From positions 18,334,413 to 18,398,412 of the forward strand of contig JAFMSR010000009.1 of the NCBI GenBank assembly GCA_022818135.1: a DNA stretch of 64,000 nt. Reading direction: 5' to 3'. The stretch is from Saxidomus purpurata. Its lineage: Eukaryota > Mollusca > Bivalvia > Venerida > Veneridae. The notes under the pieces are model-generated. The model had not been told where the DNA came from, did no database searches, and saw only the letters and a list, made by a program, of their open reading frames with translations. Of the stretch, positions 34,001-48,900 are shown one piece after another. A program made the translations under genes and the position numbers. How positions within the stretch are numbered: position 1 is the first letter of the stretch; every line of letters begins with the position of its first letter.

Positions 34001-35689
34001 CAGATTTCATAATAGCGCGCCGTTTCAGTGTTTGTTGCGTATCGATTGAATACAGGTAATGAATGACTAAAGCGTCTGTAGGCGGAGCTACATTTTACAT
34101 ACGGAGAGCTATCAGATAAAGTGTAGTGAGAAAAAAATATAAATCGTTCATATTGTTTACGGCATTCAATAGTGATTAGTGGTTGGTTACGTACATCTTG
34201 CTTGTGTGCTAGAGTCCCATCAAAGAAGGGAATATACGCATACAACATGTACGTGTAAATCCGGTACAAGTGTCATTTCACTTACATAAATTTAGTGTAA
34301 ATATATGTCGAAGTAGAATGAATAAAAATATTGTAAATATGCATTCTATTTCGCTCTTCTATAAATGATCCGGTCGCAATACTTTAATATTATGCATTAT
34401 AAAATACGACTATACTGATATCTTGTTACAACCGCGCATGCTTTGCACGTACTGTATTTGACTTAAAATAGTGCTAAAATTTTTCTGTCGATGCTCTGAA
34501 ATCTGTAAAAGCAAGAAATGTAACAACGCACATGTCACAAAAAATGCAGAGCGTTAACCTCTACCGGTAGTCCAACTATCTAGACATAATGCTTGTATCT
34601 TCATGATTTGTATATCATAAAAGTGAAAATTAAAGATAATAAATGCGAGGTCTTTTTTCTAGGACTACCAGTACATCACATTGCCACAGTTGACCTATCG
34701 CCAGTACAAATGAAATTTACTTTGTTTTATAAGTAGTTTCGTTCACTTAATTGGTGACGATTACATGTACAATCGAGCCAAGTTTTGATGTTTTCAGTTC
34801 GTGTTTATTTTATCGACATACGATTTGACTTTTCGCAAGTTTGTACAGCGATACATTTACCTGAATCTTAGATGGTACACAGGAGTTTGCTATACTGTGC
34901 ACAAATATTTACATGCAGAGCGCATGTATAATGTATATAATTTACCATAAGTTTAAAGAGTGGTCACTCAATGATCTAGACATTCTTTTATAAATTTTAC
35001 GAAGGTGAATTTCTGTTTTCTCGTAAAATACAATCGGCGATGATGCAACAAAACAACTGTTATATATACATGTATCATACATTTCTAATCACGCTTTAGA
35101 AAGGATTTCCCGTATGAAAAAATATACAGGAAAGATGATTAAGGGTGCTATATTCTCTGCAGGTTCAACAGTGATTCAAGAATATAAAATGTCCTAAAAC
35201 AGTTCATTCTAAACATCCTGCAAGAAAAGTTCTTGGAATCATGTTTGTAAATAGTTTGTCGTATAAGTGAGACTCTTTACAACCATGTCTTCTTAGCTCA
35301 GCAAACGTTTCAGATACTTAGCCCGAGTTAGCCGAGGACACATCATTCCTCCATCAACATTTTCTTATATGGACTTTATTACAGAAAAGTATAAAATCTT
35401 TGTTTCGTGTTGATAGTAGAACACGCAATACAGTTCGGTTTCGTTTGTAAAATTGAATACAATGTACAAGTTGTTTTATAAAATAAACTTTCGAGGTTTA
35501 AAATAAACCAATTTAATCCAAAAAGAATACATAAGCACTAGATTCATAAAAAAATCAAATAATGTCGCAATTGTAGCTTGAAGATGTGTAAGCTTATACC
35601 GTCGGTATAGTAGTCAGTGTGTACGATAGATAAAGTTATCAGAACTTTGGGCGGAGACAACTTGACAGCAATTTAACATCGACGTCATT

Positions 35690-36016
35690 TACTACCTGTG
35701 ACGAACGCAAACACTTGAAAAGGATCGGTATTATGAAATCTGCAGTAACTTAACCTAACAGGTAAGACTATACATTCCAGTCATTATCGGTAAAATCACC
35801 GTAAACCCTTCAATACTCTATGTAAAGTTGTTGTGAATTTAATGAGCGGTTAGCGATTTATTACAAAAGGCCTCTATGTTCATTATTTGTGCTAAAATGA
35901 AGCTTGTTTCGATATATGTTGTTCTTCAAAATTGTTTTCATTTATCATTTTACGTTCATTAAACACATCATTTATGGTTCGATAATATGATCTGCTAGAT
36001 GTAGGGAGTGCCCCTT
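35690..36016. mobile_element. MITE-A copy, left end eroded
   Basis: Interior (CATTATCGGTAAAATCACCG, GCCTCTATGTTCATTATTTG) and right terminus TAGGGAGTGCCCCTT are clear. The left terminus is diverged. Confidence 0.65.
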
Positions 36017-36582
36017 TAAGGTATTAGGTTGTCCCAAACTCTCATAACTGTCTATTTTTGCAGAATTACTTAAGTTGCATACAAACTGAGTAAAATATAT
36101 CATTGTCTTGATAGCTTTAAGAGTTGTCTGACCTAAGCGGATTTCACTTGCACATTCTCATCTCTGTTATTCGAGTTTTTCTTCACACGGCCATAATTGT
36201 GGAAAGTATTATTTTATTCATCAAGTTATTATCCGCAAGATTACAGCGAAACACGTAGTGTAATTCCACAAGACAAAACATCCTGGTTCCGGGTCCCAGT
36301 CCGTTTTGAATGTACCATACTGGTACCAATTCTTGGAAAACGTGTATATTTGTACTAGTTATCCGAAAATCTTCACAAGGACGGAAGTAGATTCAGATAA
36401 CATACCCGTCAAGGGGATTTTCTCAAACGTAAACTGGATAACGTTTGAGGCAACTTAATAATAAATAGTTTTCATAATACCGGACTCAAATTTATCATTT
36501 AAAAGGGAACTCTTAAGTCCATTCCGCATGTGACTTTTGTTGTGTTATGAACATATACGTGTCAACTAACAAAAAAGAACAT

Positions 36583-36591
36583 TTCAAAGAA
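36583..36591. promoter_or_regulatory. Candidate STAT-binding site upstream of receptor B
   Basis: TTCAAAGAA fits TTCN3GAA. It lies about 205 bases before the receptor B ATG and 21 bases before a TATATAAA. Confidence 0.33.
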
Positions 36592-36612
36592 ATAGCCAGC
36601 AAACATGCAATG

Positions 36613-36620
36613 TATATAAA
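36613..36620 (+). promoter_or_regulatory. Candidate TATA box of receptor gene B
   Basis: TATATAAA, 176 bases upstream of the ATG. If used it gives a leader of about 145-150 bases, longer than in gene A. The surrounding DNA is AT-rich. Confidence 0.35.
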
Positions 36621-36795
36621 TACATGTTTTTGTTTTAACATTTTTATACTTGTTTCCCATCCGTTGCCCTAAATAGTATCCAAGAAACGCTTGAGAAAAC
36701 CCCCATGTACGGTGTCTCTCATCGGTTACATCAGTAGATCACATCCACTGTTCCAGCGTACAAGTGTGTAAGAATAGTGACAAGAGAGATACAAG

Positions 36796-36856
36796 ATGGT
36801 AGTTATTGTGAATGTACTACTGGCTGTGATAATTTTCATTTCGGAAAAAATGACAG
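36796..36856 (+). CDS. Receptor B exon 1: signal peptide
   Basis: Encodes MVVIVNVLLAVIIFISEKMT plus the first base of Gly, then donor GTTGGT. Strongly hydrophobic core. Same length and phase as receptor A exon 1. Confidence 0.8.
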
Positions 36857-36937
36857 GTTGGTTGAACTTGGTATCATTTGTACCACCTTGATTTGGTATT
36901 GTAAACAGTGTTTGTTTGTTTATTGTTTGTTTTTCTT

Positions 36938-36971
<34 letters not shown>

Positions 36972-39900
36972 AGTTTTTATAAATTCTGCCCCAATTCAGA
37001 AAGTGTTTAAATCATTTACATTGCATTTAAGAAAAGAAAATATTTTGCCACACGCTTTCTTTTCAACCTTCAGTGATAATTTTAAGGACATGTTCTAGTT
37101 TATCATAGTGAACTTATGAAAGGAGCTTGAAGTCTTCTAGTATAAAATTTTTAACGTCTTAATCGGGTGCATGTATAACCCATCAAAATTTGAATTAATA
37201 AACTTGACTTTAGTATAATTTCATAAATCACGTTATATATTTAAATGTATGACGGTATTTCTTTTGTATTTAAAAAGTTTCAGGTTCACTAGGAACGCAT
37301 CAACTAAGCCTCATGCCATTAGATCCAATTGTGTGCACCGGCCAGAACGTAACATTCATGTGTTCTTTACTTGTTCCACCTACCTCAAATGCCTCCATCG
37401 GTTTTGAAACAGTTATATCGGGAACATGGGTACCAGTCAATGAAAGTGATATATTAGTTGTCAATGAAACTTTGTCAATATACCCTGTAATGGTATCAAC
37501 AAAAGAAGTTTACCAGTATATCAGATGTTTCTATGATGATGATGACAACTCTACTAGACTAAATTCTGTAGAAACCACACTTACTGTTTACAGTAAGTCA
37601 TTTGGCATTTTAAGTTAAAGTCCCAGGAGCACTTTGATTTACTGATATAGTAAACTATATGTACTGACAGGATAATGATAGAACCATGTTCTATTCACTG
37701 TAAAACAATGTTGACATTTGCCTTTCTTTTCTATTAAAGTCGTTTCTTCACGAAAATAGTTGCCAGAAAGCATTTCTTAATTTTTTCAATGTCATTGAAA
37801 TAATTATGTGCTATATTTCTACAATTTACTTATCGATTTAAAATGCAAAGTTGGGAATGTGTTTAGTTCAAATAAAAGTCATTTCCGCCATTAAGCCATC
37901 GTTCTTGGTAAAATAAAAGCTATATATAATTGTGCTTCTTGGGCTTTAATGAATCATTGAAAAAGACTTGCAGTGGCATAAGCGCTCTGCTTTGACAGAA
38001 CATGCGTTCAAAGAAATTAAACGACATAAATTATATTGCTTAATATCGACAAAGCTATTTTTTAGGTAACATCAAGGTGGAATAAGCGCTCTGCTTTGAC
38101 AGAACATGCGTCCCTATAATCGGCCTCTTAATTTAGATTGTTATATAAAACATATTGCTAAATACAGCTCAACCAATCAAAGGATGTTTAAAAACATTGT
38201 TTGTATCTGAGATATGTTTCAACTTAAATATATGATAAGAAAACAAATGCATTGCGAAGTATCCTCCAGTATTTGTTTCTTTTTAGCTCGACCGGAAGAA
38301 ATCACCGATGTCATATGTATTGTACAAAATTATGTAGAATCGATGACGTGCTCTTGGGATTACGGAGTATTGTACAACGCCATGCCGAATGTAACCTTTC
38401 AATGGTATGTCGTAAAAGAATTCTAGAAATAGAAACTTCTGATAAATAGTACTAAAAGTCTCATGACAAAGTGATACTATATATGTCAAATTTACAGATT
38501 GACGAAGATACATAAATGTTAATGAATATAATGATTATGCGTCAATGTTAAACGAACAGTGTCAACTCAGTACCGCTCAGTCGTCATGATGAAAAATAGC
38601 TTTTACGTCGTAGGTAGACGAAAATATGTACTGTGCATTTAATCGTTCTGAATTTCTATTTTTCTTTGTCATTATCTGCCAATAATGACTCAGATAGCAC
38701 CCTAATTTCAAGTGCTGGTGTTCTAAGAGTTTACATATTTGATTCTATTACTTGAATCTGGAACATTTTTCTCGATCTTGAAGCTTTTCGCACACAGTTT
38801 CCGTCGAAAAAATAAGATATACTAATGGAGAAAATGTAAATATAATGGCTAGAGTCAAATCTAGGTATCCATTGAAAATATACAGTATGATTTCAAATAT
38901 ACAGATATCCTTTAAATTACAGGTATGTACACTGGACCATTTTATTTGACATTTCGTTCTAAAATATGTTATTTTCAGAGAGTTTGAAGAACTTTATTTT
39001 TTTCATCAATATCTGAGAGCGAGCCGCTTTAAGGACATGTCTTATGTTTGACATTATATTATTTATCTTAATTATCATGACAGTATATACATTTCTATGA
39101 CTTGAGTCTAAAACGTTTTCACGATCTTGTAGGATGGACCAAAGATCGACTCAGTGGACAGGATGTTCACATTTGCATGTGGAGGACGGTTCCTGTATGT
39201 GGCGCAGTAGTACAGATGGAGATTTTACCATGAAGAAACTTGCTATAGAGATAACATTGGCACAGAATTGCGGCATAAATGTCAGCTCAACTTTCGATGT
39301 TGACACATCCAAAAAAGGTTTGTATACACACGGAAACAATGTTTCACTGTCACCTTGTATAAAGAAAGCAGCAGCTGGATAAGAAGAGTTTCTTTAGCTA
39401 AATCTATTTTTACACTAAATTTCTATAGATCGGATTTTCTTTGCATGTACAAAGCAAATTCATCCTTTTTGTTCTCTATGCGCTCCCCAAAAAGGACTGA
39501 TTAGAACTTTAAAAATAACTTTTTCTTTTAAAGTGAATAGTTCTTATTTCTATTTTCCTAGAGATTGATGGGAGTTAGAAATTAAGCTTCTACCTTAGCA
39601 AAATGGCAAAAAACAATAATTTTTCAAAGCAGTCTTATGCCATAGCAAAATCTTTTCTGTTTACAGAACAAATTGCTTGTCTTCAGTCTTTTAGGAGGTT
39701 TCCATTTTTACTCGGCCAAATATATTTTTTCGATTCCTTGAAATGCATACGTAATATTGTAAACACTGTTCAATGGGATTTGATATGCACTTCTCATTTC
39801 TAAAATCACTGGTTTGGTTTTTGCCGCTGTCATCATGATGAATTTGCAACCACATAGCAAAAATTGCTACCACATGGCAAAAGTTGCTACCACAAACTTA

Positions 39901-42900
39901 ATGTTGACCATTAAATTATTCAACAGCTTTGAAATATTTAGTCATGGTGAAAAGATTTTGTTTTCAATTTTTTGTGCATACAATTGAAAAATGTAACGGC
40001 CATGTTTAGATTACTCCACAAAGTTTGTAGACATACATGTATAATACATGCAGTCATTTCTTTTGCTTTGAGCATAATAATTTGCTGCGCAATGTTGGTA
40101 TTCATTGTAAATAGCTTGGAAGCATATTTTAGTAGTTATTGAAACCTAACGTTGGTATAAGATTATTATAATAAATTATAAATTTGCTTTGTAAACATAC
40201 CTTGAAAACTAGATATTTGTTTATTACACATTTGTTGTAGTATTTATTTCCTTCTTAGAATTCAGTAAATTTGTATTGACGTCATAGCTTACGAAAACAC
40301 GCTTAGGTATAGTTTATAACTACATTTAAGTAATTGAAATCAATTTCATATACATACTTATCAACTAATAATGTTTGGCACTTTTTTCTGTGTACATCTA
40401 AATGTTTCACAATTCAAACGTACTGGAAATTTGTTATATTGCTTAGAATAGTTTTCCTTTTTGAAAGAAAGTTAGCTTATCGAGTTACTCCTCGAGTCCG
40501 CTTCTGAAACCAGTACTTAGTGGTCTTTGTGTTGCTGTTTTCGAACCTCCGGAGATATTGTCGTCTTTGGGACTTGGTAGATAAGCTTTTACATGTAACA
40601 TAACTTTATAATTGCACCTCTAAGAAGGTTTAGGAAAAAGATTGTAAAATTATATTATTGTATATACTATCAACTGTAATAACATACTTTTCATTTATTG
40701 CTAAGTAATCTTAAAGGTATTTTAAAATATGTTCCGTGTAATATATATATAATATTACAAACGTATAAATAGTCTCAATTACGTAATTTTGAAAACGAAA
40801 GATTGTGAATCTGCGCAATATAAGAATTGCATTTACCAACTTTTACTATAAAAGTTAGTAACAAATAAAAGGTTTCGGCTGTTTGGGTTTTATTGAACTA
40901 TGTAATGCGACTGAAGTAACCAGAAATACCGGAACGGACCACCGCTGACATTAGAAAATTCAATCCCAAACTTTCAGTTTGAGTGCTAATGACATAGCAT
41001 ACAGATAAAATATTCAAGAGTATCGTTGTTTATAAGAATAAACTACTAACGTATACTGTTTACAATGGTTTTTTTTTTTTTTGACGAAAAAAAATCATCA
41101 GGAAAATGAAAATATCAAGTTAACCCATTTTCATCAGATCAGTATTTTAGTTATATAAAAAATGTTATATAGTATTTTATTGCTTACTAACAATTTAGTT
41201 GAATGACTTGCTGACTAACCTACTTACCAACCTAACTATACTTATTCACATAATACTTAAGGTCAATCAACTTTATTTGTAACAGTAAATTGCCTTCTAA
41301 TGAGCAATATAGTGAACTAACTCACTTAAGGACAATATATTGAATAACCACTTGACACGTAGCGTATATCTGACAAAAACTTCTAGAGATATATTTTGAT
41401 ATGTGTACTAAATGACACCCAAGAGGCGTTCTCTGTAGTATACGCTTAAGGAGGCACTAAATTGCAGTCATTATCCGTAAAATCAGCGTTTTGGAATATA
41501 TTGCAGTACCGTAAAACATTCAATAGTTTATGTAGATTTAAATAATGGATGGAAAGCGATTTATCACAGAAGGCCTCTATATTGATTATTTGTGCTAAAA
41601 TGAGGCATTTATTGACATACAATGTATGTTGTTCTTACAAAATATATTTGTGTATCATTTTACGTTCATTGAAGACATTATTTACGTTTATAGACTGCAA
41701 TATGCTAGATGTAGTGAGTTATATGTGCTAAAATGAGGCATTTATTGACATACAATGTATGTTGTTCTTACAAAATATAATTGCGTATCATTTTACGTTC
41801 ATTGAACACATTATTAACGTTTGGAGAATGCAATCTCCTAGTGACCATTAATGAAACGGACACAGAGGTTAAAACGCCAGACATCTGGAGTATGGAAAGT
41901 AATCCCCTATTGCCAGGTCCCTGGCCGGCGTAATTTTATCACCTCAGTACATCTATGGTCATACAGTAATCGTACATAAAGTTTGGTTGTTCATACAGTA
42001 ATAGAACATAAAGTTTGAATGTTTAATCACCACAGTACATCTAGGGTCATACAGTAATCGTACATAAAGTTTGGTTGTTCATACAGTAATAAAACATAAA
42101 GTTTGAATGTTTAATCACCACAGTACATCTAGGGGCTGTCAACACAGGTAAGTCTTACATAAAGTAATTGGTTATGTTCATACAGTAATAAAACATAAAG
42201 TTTGAATGTTTAATCACCACAGTACATCTAGGGTCAATTACAGGTAATCGTATATAAAGTTTGGTTGTACCATTAACATTTACCGAATGTATTTTAATAA
42301 GTTTAAAATGTTGCCTTAGATCAAGTATGTAAGGGATCGGTCAACCAATCAGGACAGACTGAGGTACGTATTTGGTTACGGTATACGCCTTACTTTATTG
42401 ACTGACGCTGATATTACAAAGCTTGAAGGTTGAATCCTCGGTAAATATGCAATTTGATATTATGCACGTGTGTTAGGAGAAAACTTATGGTTTGTTTCCT
42501 TTATTTTAATTAAGCCGACTCTGATATAAATATGCAATTTCTATTTTTCAGTAAAACCTGAACCGATTGTCGGTCTTTTGGCTGCAGTTCTGAATAGCAC
42601 CTGTATTAAACTGTCGTGGAAAACAATCAACTCTAGACCCGAATATCCCAAGAAACACCGTGTCAGTTGGTCAAGTGAATGGGGAGATAACCATGTAAGC
42701 CGTTTTTAACAATTAGTATTAGTGCAAATTTAATGCAGTACGTTGTGTGTTTCCTCTTATCTTTCCTTCTCATGCTTTTATTGAATCTATGTAAAGTTGT
42801 TGTATAACTAATGGGTGGATATATAGCGATTAATTACAGAAGGTCTCTATGTAGATTACTTGTACTAACATGAGAATAAAATTCGATATACACCTGTATG

Positions 42901-45900
42901 TTGTAACAGTTCTTTAAATTGTATCAATTTATCATTTTATGTTCATTGAACACATTATTTATGTTTGGAGAATAAAATCTGCTGCATGTAGGAATTGTCC
43001 CTTTAATGTTGTTGTCTTTTCTTTGTTCTTTTCTAACTGCTCCTATGTTGTAAGGATGCTTAACAACTCGAATAAAACTGACTATTCTACGAAATATGAG
43101 TTAACGTTACGGTACGGTGTTTCCGTAGACCGGTATAGTCAACCAATATCTCCCTGACCTACAAAATTTGGCGGCATCACGACCCTTTTGTCATACGGAA
43201 CGCAATTTGATAGTTTGATGAAGAAATCTTAAGAAATGGCAAAGTTATAGCCAACGTTAAGTTTTCGTGACAAAAAATAAGTACAAAAAGTGGCATTACT
43301 CTGTCAAATATGACATTGACCTACAAAATTTGGCGGCATCGTGACCCTTTTGTCATAAGCGATACAATTGAAAAGTTACATAAAGAAATGGCAAAGTTAT
43401 AGCCAACGTTAAGCTTTTGTGACGGACGGGCTGATAGACAAAGCGATGTTATTTAATCCGAACAACAGAGAAATATATCTTTAAATCGCAGAATGTTTGA
43501 ATAAATCGTTTTGGAATCTCATTGTACATCTTTATCTGAACTCCAAACTTCTTCCTGAAACAGCTATGCGTTACTTATTGCACTCCTTGTTATTTAGTAC
43601 AGAGGAAGAATCAAATTTAATAATAAGTAGTATATTAAATTACAATGGAAAATTGTGTTGTTCGCGAAATGTTTCGGCCAAGATAAAATGTAAATATTTA
43701 CAGTTCTTTTATCTTTATTTCGAACAGGAAGAAGAGTTTTCAACACCTGCAGGTACGAAGCAAGTAGAGGAGATATATTGCGAATTACGACCTTTCACCC
43801 AGTACACGTTTTCTGTTTACATGAAGCCAGTAGATGAAGGGTACTCAAGTGACGTAAGAACAGTCGAGGCAACAACATTTTCAGATAGTAAGAACACAGT
43901 GCATACATGTTTAGATTTTACAAATATATCGCCCGATGGATAGATCTAAAAACTTACTTAAAGGGACAAACCCTACATCTGGTAGATTATATTCTCGAAA
44001 CAAAGACAATGTGTTCAATGAACGAAAATGATAAATAAATGTAATTATAAAGAACAACATATATCGTAAAATGTTTCCTATTACCACAATTAATCAATAA
44101 AGAGGCATTCTGTAATAAATTGCATCAACCCATTAATTGTACAACAACAACTCTACATAGGTTATTGAATGGTAAACTGTACTGCAAAATATTTTAAAGC
44201 GCTGATTTTATCGATAATGACTGGAATGCATAGCTTAAACTTTTTTTAGTTATAATACTTCAAAATGTTCCATTATTTATGTTTTTGGGGTTATTTAGTT
44301 TGACATCAGTTATAGGGTATGTCCCTTTAACGGTCAATATTTAAGAATCATTCTAGATGGTGATTACCGGTCAGAGGTAGGATCAAACCAGGTCTATGTT
44401 ATATTCAAATGTGTGCATCACAGAACAAACGAAAAAAAGAACTACATCTGCGCCCTAAACATAATACCAATTGAAAGAAAAGAAAATAGTTGTTTTGCAA
44501 GTTGAAATTTTCAAGCCGCTCATATTCATGATTACGTCTTTAGTCATATTGCGTTAAGCTTTCTCCAGATGTAAGCATCAACATTTCTTACACAAAATTA
44601 ATAAATTCTTATACATATAATTGTTCATATAGATTGACAAATTCGAATAAATCAAACAAACAAAAAACGATTTAGTATATGTATGTATGTAAAACAGTGT
44701 CCTTTAAGTTTTGATAATGCTTCAAACCGCGTTCTTCGTGATTTGTTTCTTCTCAGAACCAAGTGCCAGCCCAGAAGTTATAGATGGGGGTTACAGGTGG
44801 TCCCCAAGTGACTGCAAAAGAAGTTCTCATAGAACAGTGTGCCTGTTATGGAAGGTGAGATGTTATCTGCTATAGATTAACGAATTTAAATAAAAGTTTG
44901 CTTCAATATTCGTGGGTTGTACCACGTTTAGTGAAAACAATCAAGGATGGATTGACTTTCAAAATTCCCACTGCTGCTTCAGCTCAACGGAGAATTTTTC
45001 TACGCACTTGTTTACTAGTATTCAAATTCTTGAAGCAATTGACCCGAACACGATATATCAGCAATATTTGTAGTTGTTAGGAGAGTTAAATTATTTTCCT
45101 GTATTGTTTGTCAACTATTATCACATTTTGATGTCAGTTCGTGGTATTTTATCATATATCAAGCTTTAAGATTTCTTAGAGATTTGCATGAGACCGGTGT
45201 TTTGCGATAAAAGCAGATACATATACTGATATTTTACAAGAAGCAGCTTAGTTGAGTTTTTCAGTACACCCAAAGTCACTGACATCAAAACGTTATTCAT
45301 TGGTTATATATTTACGTTTTAGCCAATCAGTGACATTGACAGAAATGGTGTACTTAGAGGCTATAACGTCACATTTACACCAAACATCTCAGCTGCAGAC
45401 GGCAACGCGACATTCACAGAAACTAACTCAACGCAAGATGTTGTTGGACAATACGTGTTGGAAGTGAACGGAACGTATGGCTGTAGTCCGCTACTTTCAT
45501 GTAATACAAGCTATATGGTCCAAATCGCAGCAAGGAATGAAAATGGCACATCAGAAAAATCTTCATCTCTATATATACCGAGTGCCGACTTTGGTACATG
45601 AAACATTTATTTACACAGTACAGCATTAATCAACATTTGAATTTAAAATATTGCATTTCTTGAAAAATCACATTGTATGCACATTGGAGTATGTGTTTGT
45701 CCGAACAGTCTATGTTCATATAGCTACATTGTATACCACTGAAATGATTTAAAAGAAAGAAACAGTTTTATAAAACTTTCATAATGACCAGTACATGTTC
45801 TTTATAGTTCTTTATGTACGTGCAGAAGCAAAATCAATGGTTATTGCTAATCATGAATAATGTTCAACTGGCAAGGGATGTCATTTTGATAATTACAGGT

Positions 45901-48900
45901 ATGGTGCAACCAGACATATCTGTTGAGATGGGCAACATAACTAATGGAATTGGTGACGTTTATGTTTCTTGGCTACACCCACAAGAGCAGCAGGCATTTA
46001 ATTTCACAGTCTTTTGGTGTCTAAAGCAAATGGGAGATTGTAAGGTACGCTTTTATTTGCAATAAGTTATTAAGTGCAATATGTACTGTAAGGGTCGGGC
46101 AAACTTTCACAAGCATACGGACAATTAGTGCTTGCAGCAAACTTGCAATCCATGAACCAAGTAGTCAGTTACGTAACTAAGCAATGCAAACAACAAAGTT
46201 TGCTACTATCGAGAATCTCACTTGAACTTTGCCTCTATACGACTTTTTCCAAAACAAACACTTGTTTCATCGTAGATCTCGTATGCATTGCCTAAAGCAT
46301 TCGACGTGGCAATATTATTATGGAATATTTCTTTAAAAATATTTTTAAAATCTAAAACGCTGACAAATGTATTATGCATATGCGGTTTATTGCTATACTA
46401 TATACGTGTTGGAGTTTCCCCGTAGCGGTTCAGTCCCCTTACAATTACAGCCATCAGGCAAATTCATTCAATCAAGTAGCTGTCAGGAGTTTGATCAACT
46501 AGGTCTATTGTAATCGCAAACTCAATACAGTCCTTAGCTTAATCAATTTCTCTGGTCTTACACGAATATGTAAAACATAGCGAACGACCAGGTTTTTCAG
46601 TTTAGAAACTGGCATAAGTTCCCGCTTATATAAAACTTGCAGAGACAAAAATTAATATCTATTTCATACATTTTACAAAATATAAGTCACGTGAAAGCTA
46701 AATACTGCCTTTCAAATTTATACCAGATTCAGATGTGACTTTCAATGTGACATTGTCTATATGTGATTTACATTATCATCTTTCTTTTACATGTATACTT
46801 TGTTTATAGTTTATCTTGGCTTGATCTGTCTTAAATTTAGCATTACAGCATATGGCATACATGCTTCGTTTACAACGGCATACTTGTTTCAATGTAAAGC
46901 AGCACATTCAATAATAGCGTAAGATTCAAGATTCAAAGTTAATTTATTGTATCGTATACATGTTTATGGTATTTTGTTACAAACAAATGCCTTGACAAAT
47001 TCATCGTGACAGCATGGGCATCATGAGATCATATATATCATGATCATTATTTATAACCACTTTGTTTATAAAAACACACGTTGAATAAAGCCTGAATTCC
47101 TTTTCCAGCGTAGATCTGTTCGTGGAAAATAATCAGTTTGTTTATTATGTTACACAGGGTACTAGTATTGTAGAGTGGCAAACTTTTAACTCCGACACTA
47201 CAGAAGCAGTTCTACAGATTGACACTCCGGACTACTACGTTTATGGAGTAAGTATGAGGTCACAACATGGATGCAGCGGATTTGAATGGCAGAGTTGCTT
47301 ATACACAAAATACCAAAGTAAGTCACTGTTTCAGCATTCAAAACCCCGTACGGTAACTGTGTATGTCACAAATGCGAGACGATCTTCAAATTGACAGAAG
47401 CTTTGGACGGTTTGCTTTTATTGACATCACCATCCATAAACAACTTTGTGTTGCAACTTTGGTATTGTAAGAGAGCGATAGACTCTGTCTTTCCGCAACT
47501 GTTCATCCAAGTCTTAAAACTTTCAGATACTTTTTAATTTCCCAAATGGTCTTCAAATGTCATTTTCCCTAAAATTTCGCCAGACTGGAATAATCGAAAT
47601 GGTAAAGAAGGTTTTAGAAAGAATACACTTTAATTCTGCAAAAGATATTTATTTAACTGATTTCACTCGGGAAAAGGGAGAGAAGAGCATAGAAACAAAG
47701 ACGGTCAGATTATGCTCGCGTTTATGAACGATTTAAATAGTATCTAAAGGTTTGGAAACTGAGGATAAACAGTAGCGGAAATACACATTCAAGACCTATC
47801 TAACAATATCGACGTTGCTACCCAAAGTTGTATAATGATGAAGATATAGATAAAAAAACTGTTTACTTTTCGTCATCCAAGGCATTTCTGAAATCGTCCC
47901 TCTTTTTTGAAGTACAAACTTACCACACAATGAACCCTTTTATTAAATTTATGCAACGAGGCTATTAATGAGCAAACGAAACTAACAGGCATGTGTTCAT
48001 TGACAAATTTACTGGTAGATAGTTCGTGTTGACCTCGGTCATTGTTAAAGTTTACTTCTGCTTCATCAATTTTGATGCTGCTTAAGACTGATTGTATTTC
48101 ATCTACATTTGAATTTTACCTTTAGTTTTTACTGATTTTAAGGACCAAAATTAGCGCCTCAAAATGTGATGGTATTACATGGACTTAAGGAAAACACTTT
48201 GCTCGTGACTTGGGATAAACTATGTCTAAAGTCGTTAGGACCAATCATCGATTCCTATATTGTACAATACTGCAGCGAAGGTGATTGTGAAGGTATTAAT
48301 TTATACATGTACTTAGAAGCAAGTTTGTCCGCGTTATCTACAAATAATCTTTGTATCTAACAATGCCTATGTCACAATTTTATTAAAATCGCTCTGTCGC
48401 AGCAGAATGACTTGTTTTCTATGCTTTATTTCTACGGCGTTTGCTCAAGGTCCGTAATATTCCAGAGCTTCAACTTGTTCTAAAAGAACATACCTGATTA
48501 TGCTCCATGTGTCACTTTAAAGGCACTATTGAAAACTATTTGTTTGCTATCCTCTTGATAAATGCCTCAGTTCGTGGTCAAGTGGTGAGAGTCGCTGACT
48601 TGAGATCCCTGTCACCTCTCATAAATTGGGGACGATGGGTTCGCGCCCTGCTACATACCATGTCTCTTTATGTGAACAAGTTGGCAGTTTCATTCGGCGG
48701 ATGGGAGTCTAGTACTGGTTCTGCCCAGGAACGATTGTTAGGTAAACTGTCTGCCTGTTAAAATGACCAAGGTTGGCACGGGTGTTAAACAACAACAACA
48801 ACTATCCTCCTGTCACTTTCGGTTATTTATCAGCTACTCAAATTGTAATGACATATCCTATACAATTGTCTTTTTTGCAAATTCAATAGAAAAAGAGGTA

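Larger units (their letters stand above)
25410..36582. other. Intergenic spacer between the two divergent receptor genes
   Basis: No exon-like segment was recognised on either strand. Content is AT-rich DNA with several MITE-A and MITE-B copies, a tRNA-like SINE and a TCTA microsatellite, listed separately. The 146-residue minus-strand frame at 33829-34269 overlaps MITE sequence and is judged spurious. Confidence 0.65.

Noticed and set aside
33829..34269. 146-residue minus-strand open frame
   Set aside because: It overlaps MITE-A and MITE-B ends and has no motif; its C-terminal third is translated MITE.
36777..37010. Open frame starting 19 bases before the receptor B ATG
   Set aside because: It runs into the poly-T of intron 1. 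The overlapping frame gives a clear signal peptide with the same exon length and phase as gene A.
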